Of a stretch of 45,066 nt of DNA, positions 36,401 through 45,066 are shown in pieces (position 1 is the first letter of the stretch; each line of letters begins with the position of its first letter). Position numbers and translations under genes: made by a program. Origin of the DNA: Darksidea phi (lineage: Eukaryota > Ascomycota > Dothideomycetes > Pleosporales > Lentitheciaceae). The notes beneath the pieces are model-generated. The model saw only the letters and a program-made list of their open reading frames with translations. It was not told the DNA's origin and did not search any database. The stretch spans positions 1 through 45,066 of the forward strand of contig JASJFT010000302.1 in assembly GCA_030770425.1 (NCBI GenBank). Direction: 5' to 3'.

Positions 36401-37450
36401 AGTATAGCGAAGTAAATTTATAATATATATATTATTACTCCGTTAAAGATACTACTATTATATAATATTAGATAGTAGATAGATTTTAAGATATAAAAAT
36501 CGGGCCAACTATATAGTAAATAGATTACGGTTTAATAAGTAATAGTACTATCTAGGATTACTAACTTAGTCGATATTCTTATAGTTTTTATTTATTATAA
36601 GAGAAGATACCTTACTAACTCTTAAATACCAACGACTATTATTAACCTATTAGATAAATCCGTATATAAAGAATATCTAATCTAGATTTATTAAATAGTA
36701 ATATAAATATATTCTTTAATATAGTACTAGTATAAAGCTAGAAAGTACCTAATAGATATAGAGGTTATATTATATTAGTTAGTATACTATTAGTTATAGG
36801 AACGTAAAGATAATTAGTAGAAGGACTATATTATTATAAATAAGTTTAGCTATAATACTCGGATAAATCTATACCCTACGGATCTAAGATAGAGGTTATA
36901 TAGAAAGGTTATTAGTTAGATTAATCTAATCTTTACGATATAGAATACGGGTAATAAGAATAATATATATAAATGGATAATATATACTAAAACTATAGTA
37001 AATAGACTATAGATAATAGATAAAGGGCGACTATATCTAATCTATAGTATAATTAAACTAATCGAGAATAATATAACGACGTTAACTTCTAAGATAACTC
37101 TAGAGAGTAGACGAGCCTTCTTTATACTAATAATATAGAGAGGTATATATATTATACTATTAATCGAAGATTCTAAGAAGATATTTATTAATAACTATAT
37201 TAACTTTAAACTATATAATTAGCTATACTCTCTATTATTCGAATCTAACGGGAATAAGACGATAAAGGCGTTTAAGTAGTATTAGAAATAGAAAATAAAG
37301 AAGAAAAGCGAGAATAAGAGAATATAGACTAGAACTAAGATTAAAGAGGAGACTAGTAGTAGTTATTATAAAGGGCGACGTTAGAGACGTAAATATATCG
37401 TAAATAGTAAAGATAATATAGTAGATAATATATAACCCTAATATAGATAA
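33430..37450 (+). pseudogene. Plavaka/KDZ-like DNA transposase relic
   Basis: A plus-strand frame can be followed with TAA/TAG as Gln. The most telling part is at about 35,040-35,210: SSTILLVLILVNKILI, then YSNTIY-PVYLIIRNINRDI, then RACNRYRIILIGFI. It recalls the fungal Plavaka-type transposase block (P-x-Y-L-x-x-G-N-I-x-x-x-x-R-R then V-L-I-G-Y-I-P). Downstream come ISILQYIRGYINKRIIL at about 35,650 and a lysine/arginine-rich C-terminus, KRKYIV (about 37,390). The length of about 4 kb fits such transposases. The catalytic triad cannot be read with confidence after RIP. It lies divergently from gene B2. Assignment rests on remembered family consensus, so moderate only; TIRs were not found. 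Confidence 0.45.
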
Positions 37451-37454
37451 GACT

Positions 37455-37865
37455 ATAATAATAGCCCTTTTATAGAATAATATAAGTAGACTCTCTAGAA
37501 AAAGTAAACTATAGGTAATAGTATAATAATAGTCTTTCTATAGAATAATATAAGTAGACTTTCTAGGAAAAGTAAACTATAGGTAATAGTATAATAATAG
37601 CCTTTTTATAGAATAATATAAGTAGACTCTCTAGAAAAAATAAACTATAGATAATAGTATAATAATAGCCTTTCTATAGAATAATATAAGTAGACTCTCT
37701 AGAAAAAGTAAACTATAGATAATAGTATAATAATAGTCTTTCTATAGAATAATATAAGTAGACTCTCTAGAAAAAGTAAACTATAGGTAATAGTATAATA
37801 ATAGCCTTTTTATAGAATAATATAAGTAGACTCTTTAGGAAAAAGTATATTTTAGATAATAGTAT
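37455..37865. repeat. 68-bp minisatellite, six copies
   Basis: The landmark tatagaataatataagtaga starts at 37,471, 37,539, 37,607, 37,675, 37,743 and 37,811, an exact 68-bp period. Copies are almost identical (gtctttc, gcctttt and gcctttc variants; aggtaat versus agataat), all transitions. The period is not a multiple of three, so it is probably non-coding, and it follows the end of the transposase-like frame. Such uniform spacing suggests recent homogenisation. Confidence 0.93.
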
Positions 37866-39329
37866 AAAGTAGAAGTTAAAAATAAATCTATTAAGTACTT
37901 AGCTAAGGTCTATAGCTACCTTAGCTTTACTAGTAAATCTCTATTATACTAATCTTTCTATATAATACTCTATACCTATTATAGTAATAATATAAATAAT
38001 ATATATTTTAGTAAAGAGCTATTATTTATAATAATAAGTAGTATAGTATATAAAATCTACGTACTATAAGATAGTAACCTAATAAAAAATTCTATCTACT
38101 AATATTATAAAATATAAACTTAGACTTAATAATATATAATACGAATTAATATATAATAATATAGAGAAATATATAAAGGATTCTAGATTACTAGATATAT
38201 AACTATATAATATTAAAGTAAAGATAAAGATAATATAGATAAGACGACTTATTAAGATAAAATACTCTTATATATTAAGTTACGTACTAGATAGTACTCT
38301 AAATTTAAATATAAGATAATTAGTATAATAAGTAAATAGTAATATTCGCTAAAGTAGACTCTAAGTACGGCCGTTAAATAAGATAGAAGATAAGAATAAT
38401 TAGAAGATAGATAAAAGTATAACTAGGTATATAATAGTCGTACCCGCGGAAACCCTTATTCTAACTAAAAATACGTATAGTAAGTATACTAGTTAGACTA
38501 TACTATTATTACTAATATCGTATAGTAGAAGCTAAATAATAGAACTAATAGAAGTAGAATAAAAGAATATAATAGAAGATTATAAAAGTAAAATATAAAT
38601 ATATAAATCTATATATAATCTATATTTATAACTACTTTAAGTAGCCCTATATAATATATATATACTACTATAACTAGATAGTTATTCTATTTTAGATAAT
38701 ATAGATTTATACTATTAGCTATAGTATAGAACTAGGATATTAAATAGAATAAAAACTATTCTACTATATATTTATTATCCGAAACGTTTATAGTTTTAAT
38801 ACTACTCTAATAGATAAGAAGTAATAAGTAATTATTATAAAAGAGTATATAAATAAGTTATTCTTAAACGAATATTACTTATCTAAAGCTATATACTACT
38901 TATCTAAAGCTATATACTACTTATCCTTATTAAGCTAGACTAGTAGTAAAGTAGTACTATATTAGAGTTTATAGAGTAGTCTTTTAAATAAAATACTATT
39001 AATCTATTATAGATATTATTAATACGACTATATTTCTACTAAAGAAATACCTATACCTAGTATATAGTCTAAAAAGTCTAGGAAAGACGAGGTAAGATAA
39101 CTAAGAAGATACCCTCTAGTATATAGTACTAATAGATATAGATATATAGATAATAGTATTAATAAAATATAAAGTAACTAGCGATATTATTTCTACTATC
39201 GAAAAGTATATAAAGATAGTACTACTTAAGTTAAGAAAAAAGAACCCTCTTAATAGCTATATATAAGTAAGATATATAACTAGGTACCTATAATCTCTAG
39301 TTTTTAACTTCTACGTAGGGTTTAGTAAG
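37866..39329. other. A+T-rich region without recognised gene
   Basis: I can read short plus-strand frames but no motif. A 21-bp direct repeat (cttatctaaagctatatacta) occurs at about 38,878-38,925, and a B-like core, actattagctatagtataga, occurs once near 38,711. The rest shows nothing I can name. Confidence 0.5.
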
Positions 39330-41200
39330 GCCTAAGCTAACTAAGATATTAACTAAGCTAATTAAGGTATTAACTAAGCCGACTAAGGTATTAAATAATA
39401 TATCTTAATTATTATTCGACCTACTACGTAGTAGTTTTAATATCGTCGAACTAAATATCTTATTTACTAGTACTTCTTCCTACGCCGTAACTATATATTA
39501 AGGTTCGATTATTAGAATAAGCCTTATAGAAAAGGTAGGATTATAGAAAATTAATATAAATATAGATATAGATAATATATTAATTATAGAGAATAATAAT
39601 TATAAATAACTATATAATAAAATAGATATAAGATTAAAGCTTATAAGCTATATAAGTTATACCTTAATTAGTTTAATTTATCTATTAATCTATCTATTAA
39701 AATATATATATATATAAGAGAACGATCTACCTCTCTATAAACTAGTTAGAATAATAGTACTATCTAGAATAGTCTATAACGAGACGTATAGTAGTTATAC
39801 TATTTATTTATAATTTAGCTTAATAGAGGGACCGTTTATATACTTTATAGTAAGAGTTTAATAGAAGATATAAGATAGCTTAGATATAGAGATTAGAGAA
39901 TATACCTCTAAATTATCTATCTTATAGATAATAACTAAGGTAAGTATTACCTATTAAAAGCTACTATAGAAGAGAGTACGAAAGATAATACTCTACTAAC
40001 TAGAGCTTTAGACTACTATCTTTTATATATAGATTATATAGAAGATATAATAAATAATAGATAGTAAATATAGTTTTAACGTAGTAGATAGAGAAAGGAC
40101 TATAAAAAGGATAGAAAAGTTATTTAATAGATTTACCTTTATTATAGAAGACCTAGAAAAGGTAAGATCTAGATATAGTAATATATAGTATATACTAATT
40201 AATATAGTCTAACTAAAAGTAGTTCTTAAATAAGGGTATTTAGTTAGTACTAATATCTATATTATAGGGGAAGGACTAGAAGGTATTAATAGTACTTTCT
40301 AGAGGTACGTAATATTTTAGAGTACTAAGTAATATAATAGTATACTTTATTATAGCCCTAATATAGTAGATAATTAGAGAGTAGAAGTCGGGTAAATACT
40401 AAGTAATATTTAAGACTAGGGTATTATTATAAGATATATACTAGTCCTAAATATATATAGAGTCTAATATAAGATAGGGGTATATATAATACTATTTATA
40501 TAATAGAATAATTAATATAAAGAGAGATAAGACCTAGTTACTAAAATAATTAAGAAAGAAATAAGAAGGTATATAAGTAAAGTAGATCTCGAGCCGGTAT
40601 ATATATTAATTATAGTAAATAACTATATAAACGATATATTAGATTTAGTTAATCTAAGTAGTAATAAAAGTATCTATTAAATAATAGATACTAAAGAGAT
40701 AGATCTAGAGGAGAAGAATATAATATAAGATAATATAGTAAGTTTAAAATCCTTTATATATAGAAGACTAGATATAGAATAGAGTACTAATTATTAGAGC
40801 TATCTAAGACCTTAATTTAACTAAAAAACGTCTATTAAACGATCGCCCTATACTATAATAATAGTTTCTAATACCTAAAGTAGATTATAAGAGATATAGT
40901 ACTAAGGGATTTTTTCGATATATATATAGTAGATAGGATAATAGTAGTACTATAGGAGGGTAATTATATACTAGCTAATAAGGCTATACTTAGTAATTTA
41001 AAGAATAGACTATAGAGTCGATTAAAAAAAAATAAAGGAATAGTAGAAGTTAGTCTATTTATATAGACTAATTTAGAAGAGGATAATAGTATTAAAAGAT
41101 TCTATAATAGGGAATATAATAATATTTTAGAAAGAAAGAAAGTCTAGGTAGATAAGGATAAGGATAAAGAGGAGTAGTAAATATATAAAGAGTAGAAAGC
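39330..41200 (+). pseudogene. relic resembling the N-terminal part of TLH-type helicase proteins
   Basis: Read on the plus strand with TAA/TAG as Gln/Trp and ATA as possible Met: FDLLRSSFNIVELNILFTST and SSYAVTIY (about 39,420-39,500), RISLIEKVG, then at about 39,720-39,960 LPLYKLVRIIVLSRIVYNE and FSLIEGPFIYFIVRV. Further on are LFNRFTFIIEDLEKVRSRYS (about 40,120) and GEGLEGINSTF, then VEVG-MLSNI-DQGIIIRYM (about 40,390-40,440). The order of a Cys/His-rich N-terminus (now Tyr), an F-x-x-x-x-G-P-F/Y-Y-F-x-V block and a later hydrophobic block recalls fungal C2H2/DUF3505-type proteins that often precede RecQ-like helicases at telomere-linked loci. No helicase motifs I-VI were seen, so it would be the N-terminal part only. 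Family memory, not alignment; tentative. Confidence 0.33.
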
Positions 41201-42631
41201 TAAGATAATAATATTATAAAGTATAGTATAGATCTATATAAATAAAGTAATCTAACTATTAAGAATTACGATAGTACGAGAGGCTAACGTATCTAATATA
41301 CTAGTACTATAGATAAACTACTAGTAAGGTAGAAAATATAAGATATAAGAGGAATAAATATAATATCTAGATATTATATTAAGTCTAATATATATATAAT
41401 AGCTACTATTATCTATATATCTAAAAATAATTAAATTACTATACGTAGTATATAGAAATAAAGCGTAGCTAGTAATATATAATATAATAACCTATACTTA
41501 ATAAATATCTACTAAATAATAGTAATTTATACTATAAGCTATAGTACGAATATTATTATATACGATTACTAGAATTATATTTATATTATAAGCTATAGTA
41601 TAAATATTACTATACGTAATTACTAGGATTATATATTTACGATAAAGTTATATAAATAGATTATATTATATAGATATTATATAGACGTATAATTTAGTAA
41701 CTAGTTATAGAAAATATTAAGTAATATTAAGTAATATTAAGTAGTATTAGAGGTATAGAGAGTATAGAGCGTATATACTACGGGTATAGACTACCTACTA
41801 GCTACGCTAACTTATAGCGAACCTTTTACTAATATAACTTAGTATAAGTTTAAGAGGTAAATCTATTAAAATCTCTTTATTTAATTAATAGAGATTATAC
41901 TCGTTAATATCTTTAATATATAAAAATAGTTAATAATTTATTATATTAGTATATAACTTAGAATATAGTAGTTTAGTTTTATCTAATATATTTTTATTAG
42001 AGAAGATAGCTAAGAAAGCTACTTATATAACTTTAATTTTATAATAGTAGTATTTTTAATAGTACTAAGAATCTATATTAACTATTATTAATATCTAATT
42101 AATAGATAGATTATATTTCTAAAGCTAGAAGAGACTAAGAATAACGAGAATATTTTAGACTAGATTAATAATATATAGTAAGTATTTTTTATAGTAATTT
42201 CTAATCTATATAGATAAAATAGTATATTAGATAAGTATATTACTTATATAGCTATTAACTAGTAAGAGCTTTCTTAAAAAGAGTATAGTATAGATATTAA
42301 TAGTATATTTTTAAGTAAAGGTTTAGTTAAGAAAGATAATAGCTAAGTATTTATTATTAATAAGACTCTATATATTAATAATAGTATATATAAGTAAAAA
42401 AGAAGTATAAATAAATAATAATTTACTATTTATAGATTTAAATTAAAGAGAAGTCTTTTTACTTAGAATAGTCTAAATCTAGTATAGTTACTTATTTAAT
42501 AATTCTTTTCTATCTAATCTCTAGTTATAATAATAACTAAAGATTATATATTTTTTAAGTTATTAATATAAAAGATACTTATAAAGAGTAATATTAAGCT
42601 AACTAGTATATTAATATAAGAAGCTTTAGTT
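41201..42631. other. A+T-rich right arm of the inserted block
   Basis: Two degenerate ~50-bp direct repeats with landmark ataagctatagta lie at about 41,530 and 41,593. An 11-bp repeat (aagtaatatt + a) occurs three times near 41,707-41,740, followed by a short CpG-bearing patch (41,760-41,820). No protein motif recognised. The segment ends where Gypsy-2c resumes at 42,632. Confidence 0.5.
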
Positions 42632-44336
42632 TTAGATATAAAAGTTTCGATTCTAGTATATTTCTAAGATTAATCTATAGTATAGTTAAAGAAAAGATTA
42701 TTAAATAAATATTAGTAGAAGGATTAATTATTAGTATTCTAGTTATTATATTAGAATTAGAGACGGCCGTACTACAGTTATATATATTAGTTCTAGACCT
42801 ACTAGTATTAAAGATATTAAGACTAGATATATATTATTTATTAATTCTAAAGTATTTATTATATAATTTATTTTTAGTCCTAGACTTTACTAAATTACTT
42901 ATTATTTTTCTTCTTTTCTTTATATATATTCTTATAGTAGCCCTTTTTACTATAATAAAAGTAGATATTAGTAGTCTTATATTCTTTATAGAAGATATAT
43001 AGAATATATATTATATTTAAAATTATAAAGTTATTAATATAAATTAAAGCTATTATTAAGAGAGAAAATATAGATATAAAGGTTAACTAGAAGGTATTAC
43101 TTAGTTAGTTATTATTTAGACGAAAGCTAGTATATATACTCTTAATATATTCTTCTATTTATTTTCTTTTTTAGATTTATATAAAGAGCTCTATCTATTC
43201 TTTATAGTTTATATAGTCCGGTTATTTTTCTTAAAGGGTAGCTATAGTATCTAGTATTATAGAGACTTTAGTATATAAAACTTAGACTTTTTTTATATTA
43301 ATTTTTTCTACTTTAGTAGTCTATTTATAGAATTTAGCTTAGAAGTCTAGAAATAGCTAGCTATCTATAATAACTTTATTAAATATAGTACTTATCTTAA
43401 TTTATTTATTAGAAGTAATATAATAGATATTAAGAATCTTCTATAGATTAATAGTAATTTACTATTTCTATTTAATTAGATTATCTAGGTTAGACTATAT
43501 AATATTAAATTAGTTATAGTAGATATTAAGTATATTACTAAATATAAGACTAGAAATATATTAAATATATTTAAATTTTATATTAAAGATTATTCTATCT
43601 ATAATATAGATACTATAGATATTATATTTCTAGTTTTTATACTTAATTTAGTACTTACTTATAGACTTATTAGCTCTATTAAATTTATTAAAATTAGTAG
43701 TAAGATAATAGTAAGAGATATAAATAGAGGTCTAGATATATAGAATATTAACTTCGTTCTAGAGCTATTAAGTAACTTAGTATACTTCTTTAAAGTTTAT
43801 AATAAGAAAGGAAATATAGTATTATACTTTTATATCTAGGATATTTAGTATAGCTTTAATATTACGATAAGTTAAGAAAATAGATTTCTTATTTTCTAGT
43901 ATAATTAATATAGTAGGATTACTTACTACGTCTTTTATTTAAATAAAAAAGACTAGTATAGGAATCTAACTAATTATAATAATAAGTTACTCGCTCTACT
44001 AGTATTATTAGTCTTTAATAACTATAATATTCTTAGTATTTTAGGTATAACGTAGATCTTAGGTTTAACTTAGTATCTCCTAGATTTAAAATAGTTAATT
44101 AGGTTATTAAAGAAGCGTCTTACCCTAGTAGTAGAATTAAAAAAAAGAATAGTATAAACTATTATAATATAGATATACTAGGGTTAAGATAGAATATAAG
44201 TTATACTATAAAGAGCTAATACTAGAATAAGCGGGGGCTATATATATCTAATATAGTAAGATTTAATAAAGGGAGTACTATAACTATAGATATAGTATAT
44301 AATAGATATAAATAGTTATAAGTTAATACTATAATA
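42632..44336 (-). mobile_element. Gypsy-2c gag and 5' LTR fragment
   Basis: Collinear with 10,424-12,175 of Gypsy-2b, same orientation: gag (42,632-44,159) with a decayed zinc knuckle (about 42,950-42,910) and the 177-bp LTR (44,160-44,336). The left end coincides with the element position where the fragment at 1570-2398 stops, the three bases tta being present on both sides of the break. So these two pieces are most simply one copy split by the 40-kb insert. One CA survives at 42,774. Confidence 0.82.
44160..44336 (-). repeat. Gypsy-2c 5' LTR
   Basis: 177 bp, starting tattataatatagatatacta and ending actataata, like the two Gypsy-2b LTRs. It is followed by ttaat, the same five bases that flank Gypsy-2b. 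This could be coincidence in such A+T-rich DNA or a preferred target. Confidence 0.88.
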
Positions 44337-44902
44337 TTAATACTCTTTCTTAAAATTAATAAATTTAAATTTTATAAATATTATATAAGTATATATAGAA
44401 GAGTCTATTACTTTAAAGTTATAGTCTAGAAGATAAAAAGATTTAGATTTCTTATTTTATTAGAATATTTTAAACTTAAGCGTAGTTTTTTTCTTTAGTC
44501 TACTATTTAATTTATTCTCTAGCTATTTATTATTATATAAGTTCTATTATTTATCTTCTTCTTATTATTTATTCTATTTAGTATTAATATTAAATATATA
44601 GTTTTTAGGAGCGAAGTTTCTACTATCTTCTTATTAGTTTAGTTAATTAGTCTATTACTTTAGCTAGTAGTAGGAGGTCCTCTATCTAGTATATTATCTA
44701 TTTTCTTTTTCTTAAGCTACTATTTATATAGTTTATAGTAGTTATTAAGTATTTATATTAAACTTATTAAACTATATAGATTAATATTCTTAATAATCTT
44801 AATTCTATTATCTTACTTCGAAGTTACTACTATAGCTCTAATATCTAACTAATAGCTAATATTAAGTTTAGTATAGTATTCTTATAGAGTTAGATATAAA
44901 TT

Positions 44903-44904
<2 letters not shown>
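44337..44904. other. A+T-rich stretch outside Gypsy-2c
   Basis: RIP-like, CA/TG-free sequence between the LTR and the terminal poly-T. I see no gene, only pyrimidine-rich patches on the plus strand (for example 44,560-44,580 and 44,700-44,715). It would be the sequence into which Gypsy-2c inserted. Confidence 0.5.
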
Positions 44905-44948
<44 letters not shown>

Positions 44949-45066
44949 TTGTGGTTATTTTTTTTTTTTTTTTTTAAAAATAAAAAAAAATTTTTTAAAA
45001 ATAGACAAATTATAGGTGTATTTGAGGAGCAGGGGACAAAGGCCATGGGCAAAACACAGTGTTAGT
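44905..45066. other. poly-T edge and right flank of normal composition
   Basis: A T run from about 44,905 to 44,947 is followed by gttgtggtta, another T run (44,958-44,975), A/T-rich sequence, and then about 65 bases dense in CA and TG (for example gtgtatttgaggagcagggg). The change from no TG/CA to normal is abrupt. Together with the poly-A at the left edge it makes an inverted homopolymer frame around the block. Confidence 0.75.

Larger units (their letters stand above)
121..44904. other. RIP-saturated A+T-rich repeat block
   Basis: CpA and TpG are nearly absent on both strands, whereas TpA, ApT, CpT, ApG and a fair number of CpG remain. This is the signature of RIP, the premeiotic C-to-T mutation of duplicated DNA in Pezizomycotina, which prefers CpA. 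The block consists of LTR retrotransposons, DNA-transposon and other gene relics and tandem repeats. The few survivors include TG at 5873, 8075, 10,223, 13,572, 14,468, 22,620, 24,384 and 36,974, and CA at 6325, 25,873, 27,979 and 42,774. Only about six ATG triplets exist in the block, so no gene here has an ordinary start. Confidence 0.93.

Noticed and set aside
2399..42631. Starship giant element with a tyrosine-recombinase captain
   Set aside because: I found no DUF3435-like recombinase motifs near either junction and no convincing target motif beyond the three bases tta; the idea stays open but is unsupported.
2399..42631. Terminal inverted repeats bounding the 40-kb insert
   Set aside because: The first ~70 bases after 2398 and the reverse complement of the last ~70 before 42,632 do not match beyond short A/T words.
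42400..42631. Gypsy-2c pol continuing left of its gag
   Set aside because: The sequence left of 42,632 does not align with the pol region of Gypsy-2b; the similarity stops sharply.
121..44904. Mitochondrial DNA as the cause of the high A+T content
   Set aside because: Loss is specific to CA/TG while CpG remains, nuclear-type LTR retrotransposons with target duplications fill the block, and no mitochondrial genes are seen.

Overview
The window is almost entirely one block, about 44.8 kb (roughly 120 to 44,900), of extremely A+T-rich, transposon-derived DNA from a filamentous ascomycete. The block has been mutated close to saturation by repeat-induced point mutation (RIP). CpA and its complement TpG are nearly extinct: reading by eye I find fewer than thirty of either in the whole block, while CpT/ApG, CpC/GpG and CpG persist and TpA is everywhere. 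As a result ATG, TGG, TGA, and the His, Gln and Cys codons are essentially missing, and every old reading frame is full of TAA/TAG. I therefore call no intact CDS. Old genes can still be read if TAA/TAG is taken as former Gln/Trp, ATA as possible Met and TAT/TAC as possible His/Cys. At both ends a homopolymer (poly-A at about 46-119, poly-T at about 44,905-44,947) separates the block from short flanks of ordinary composition rich in CA and TG.

Layout as a nested stack. (1) The outermost host appears to be a Ty3/Gypsy copy, 'Gypsy-2c', on the minus strand. Its protease/RT part lies at 1570-2398, and its gag plus one LTR at 42,632-44,336. The two pieces meet at the same point of the element, so about 40.2 kb sits inside it. 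(2) Inside lies a tandemly repeated minus-strand cassette of two unrecognised genes, here called A and B, in the order (read on the minus strand) B2 - A - B1 - A'. A contains in-frame 111-bp (37-residue) repeats and B contains roughly 99-bp repeats. (3) Gene B1 is broken by a complete Ty3/Gypsy element, 'Gypsy-2b' (6603-12,175, 177-bp LTRs, TSD ttaat). (4) A complete Ty1/Copia element on the minus strand (18,292-31,279, 241-bp LTRs, TSD aatat) separates A from B2. (5) That Copia is itself interrupted by a complete chromodomain Ty3/Gypsy element, 'Gypsy-1', on the plus strand (19,406-26,768, 434-bp LTRs). (6) On the plus strand right of the cassette lie a Plavaka/KDZ-like transposase relic (about 33,430-37,450), a 68-bp minisatellite (37,455-37,865), and a relic resembling the N-terminal domains of fungal telomere-linked (TLH-type) helicase proteins (about 39,330-41,200). 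(7) Near the left edge a tRNA-derived SINE-like relic (1011-1405) keeps several CpA/TpG sites.

Nothing here looks able to make a protein today. The interest lies in the completeness of the mutation, the readable insertion order, the RIP-specific loss of the catalytic aspartates in all three reverse transcriptases, and the repeated A/B cassette, which I cannot assign to a known family.
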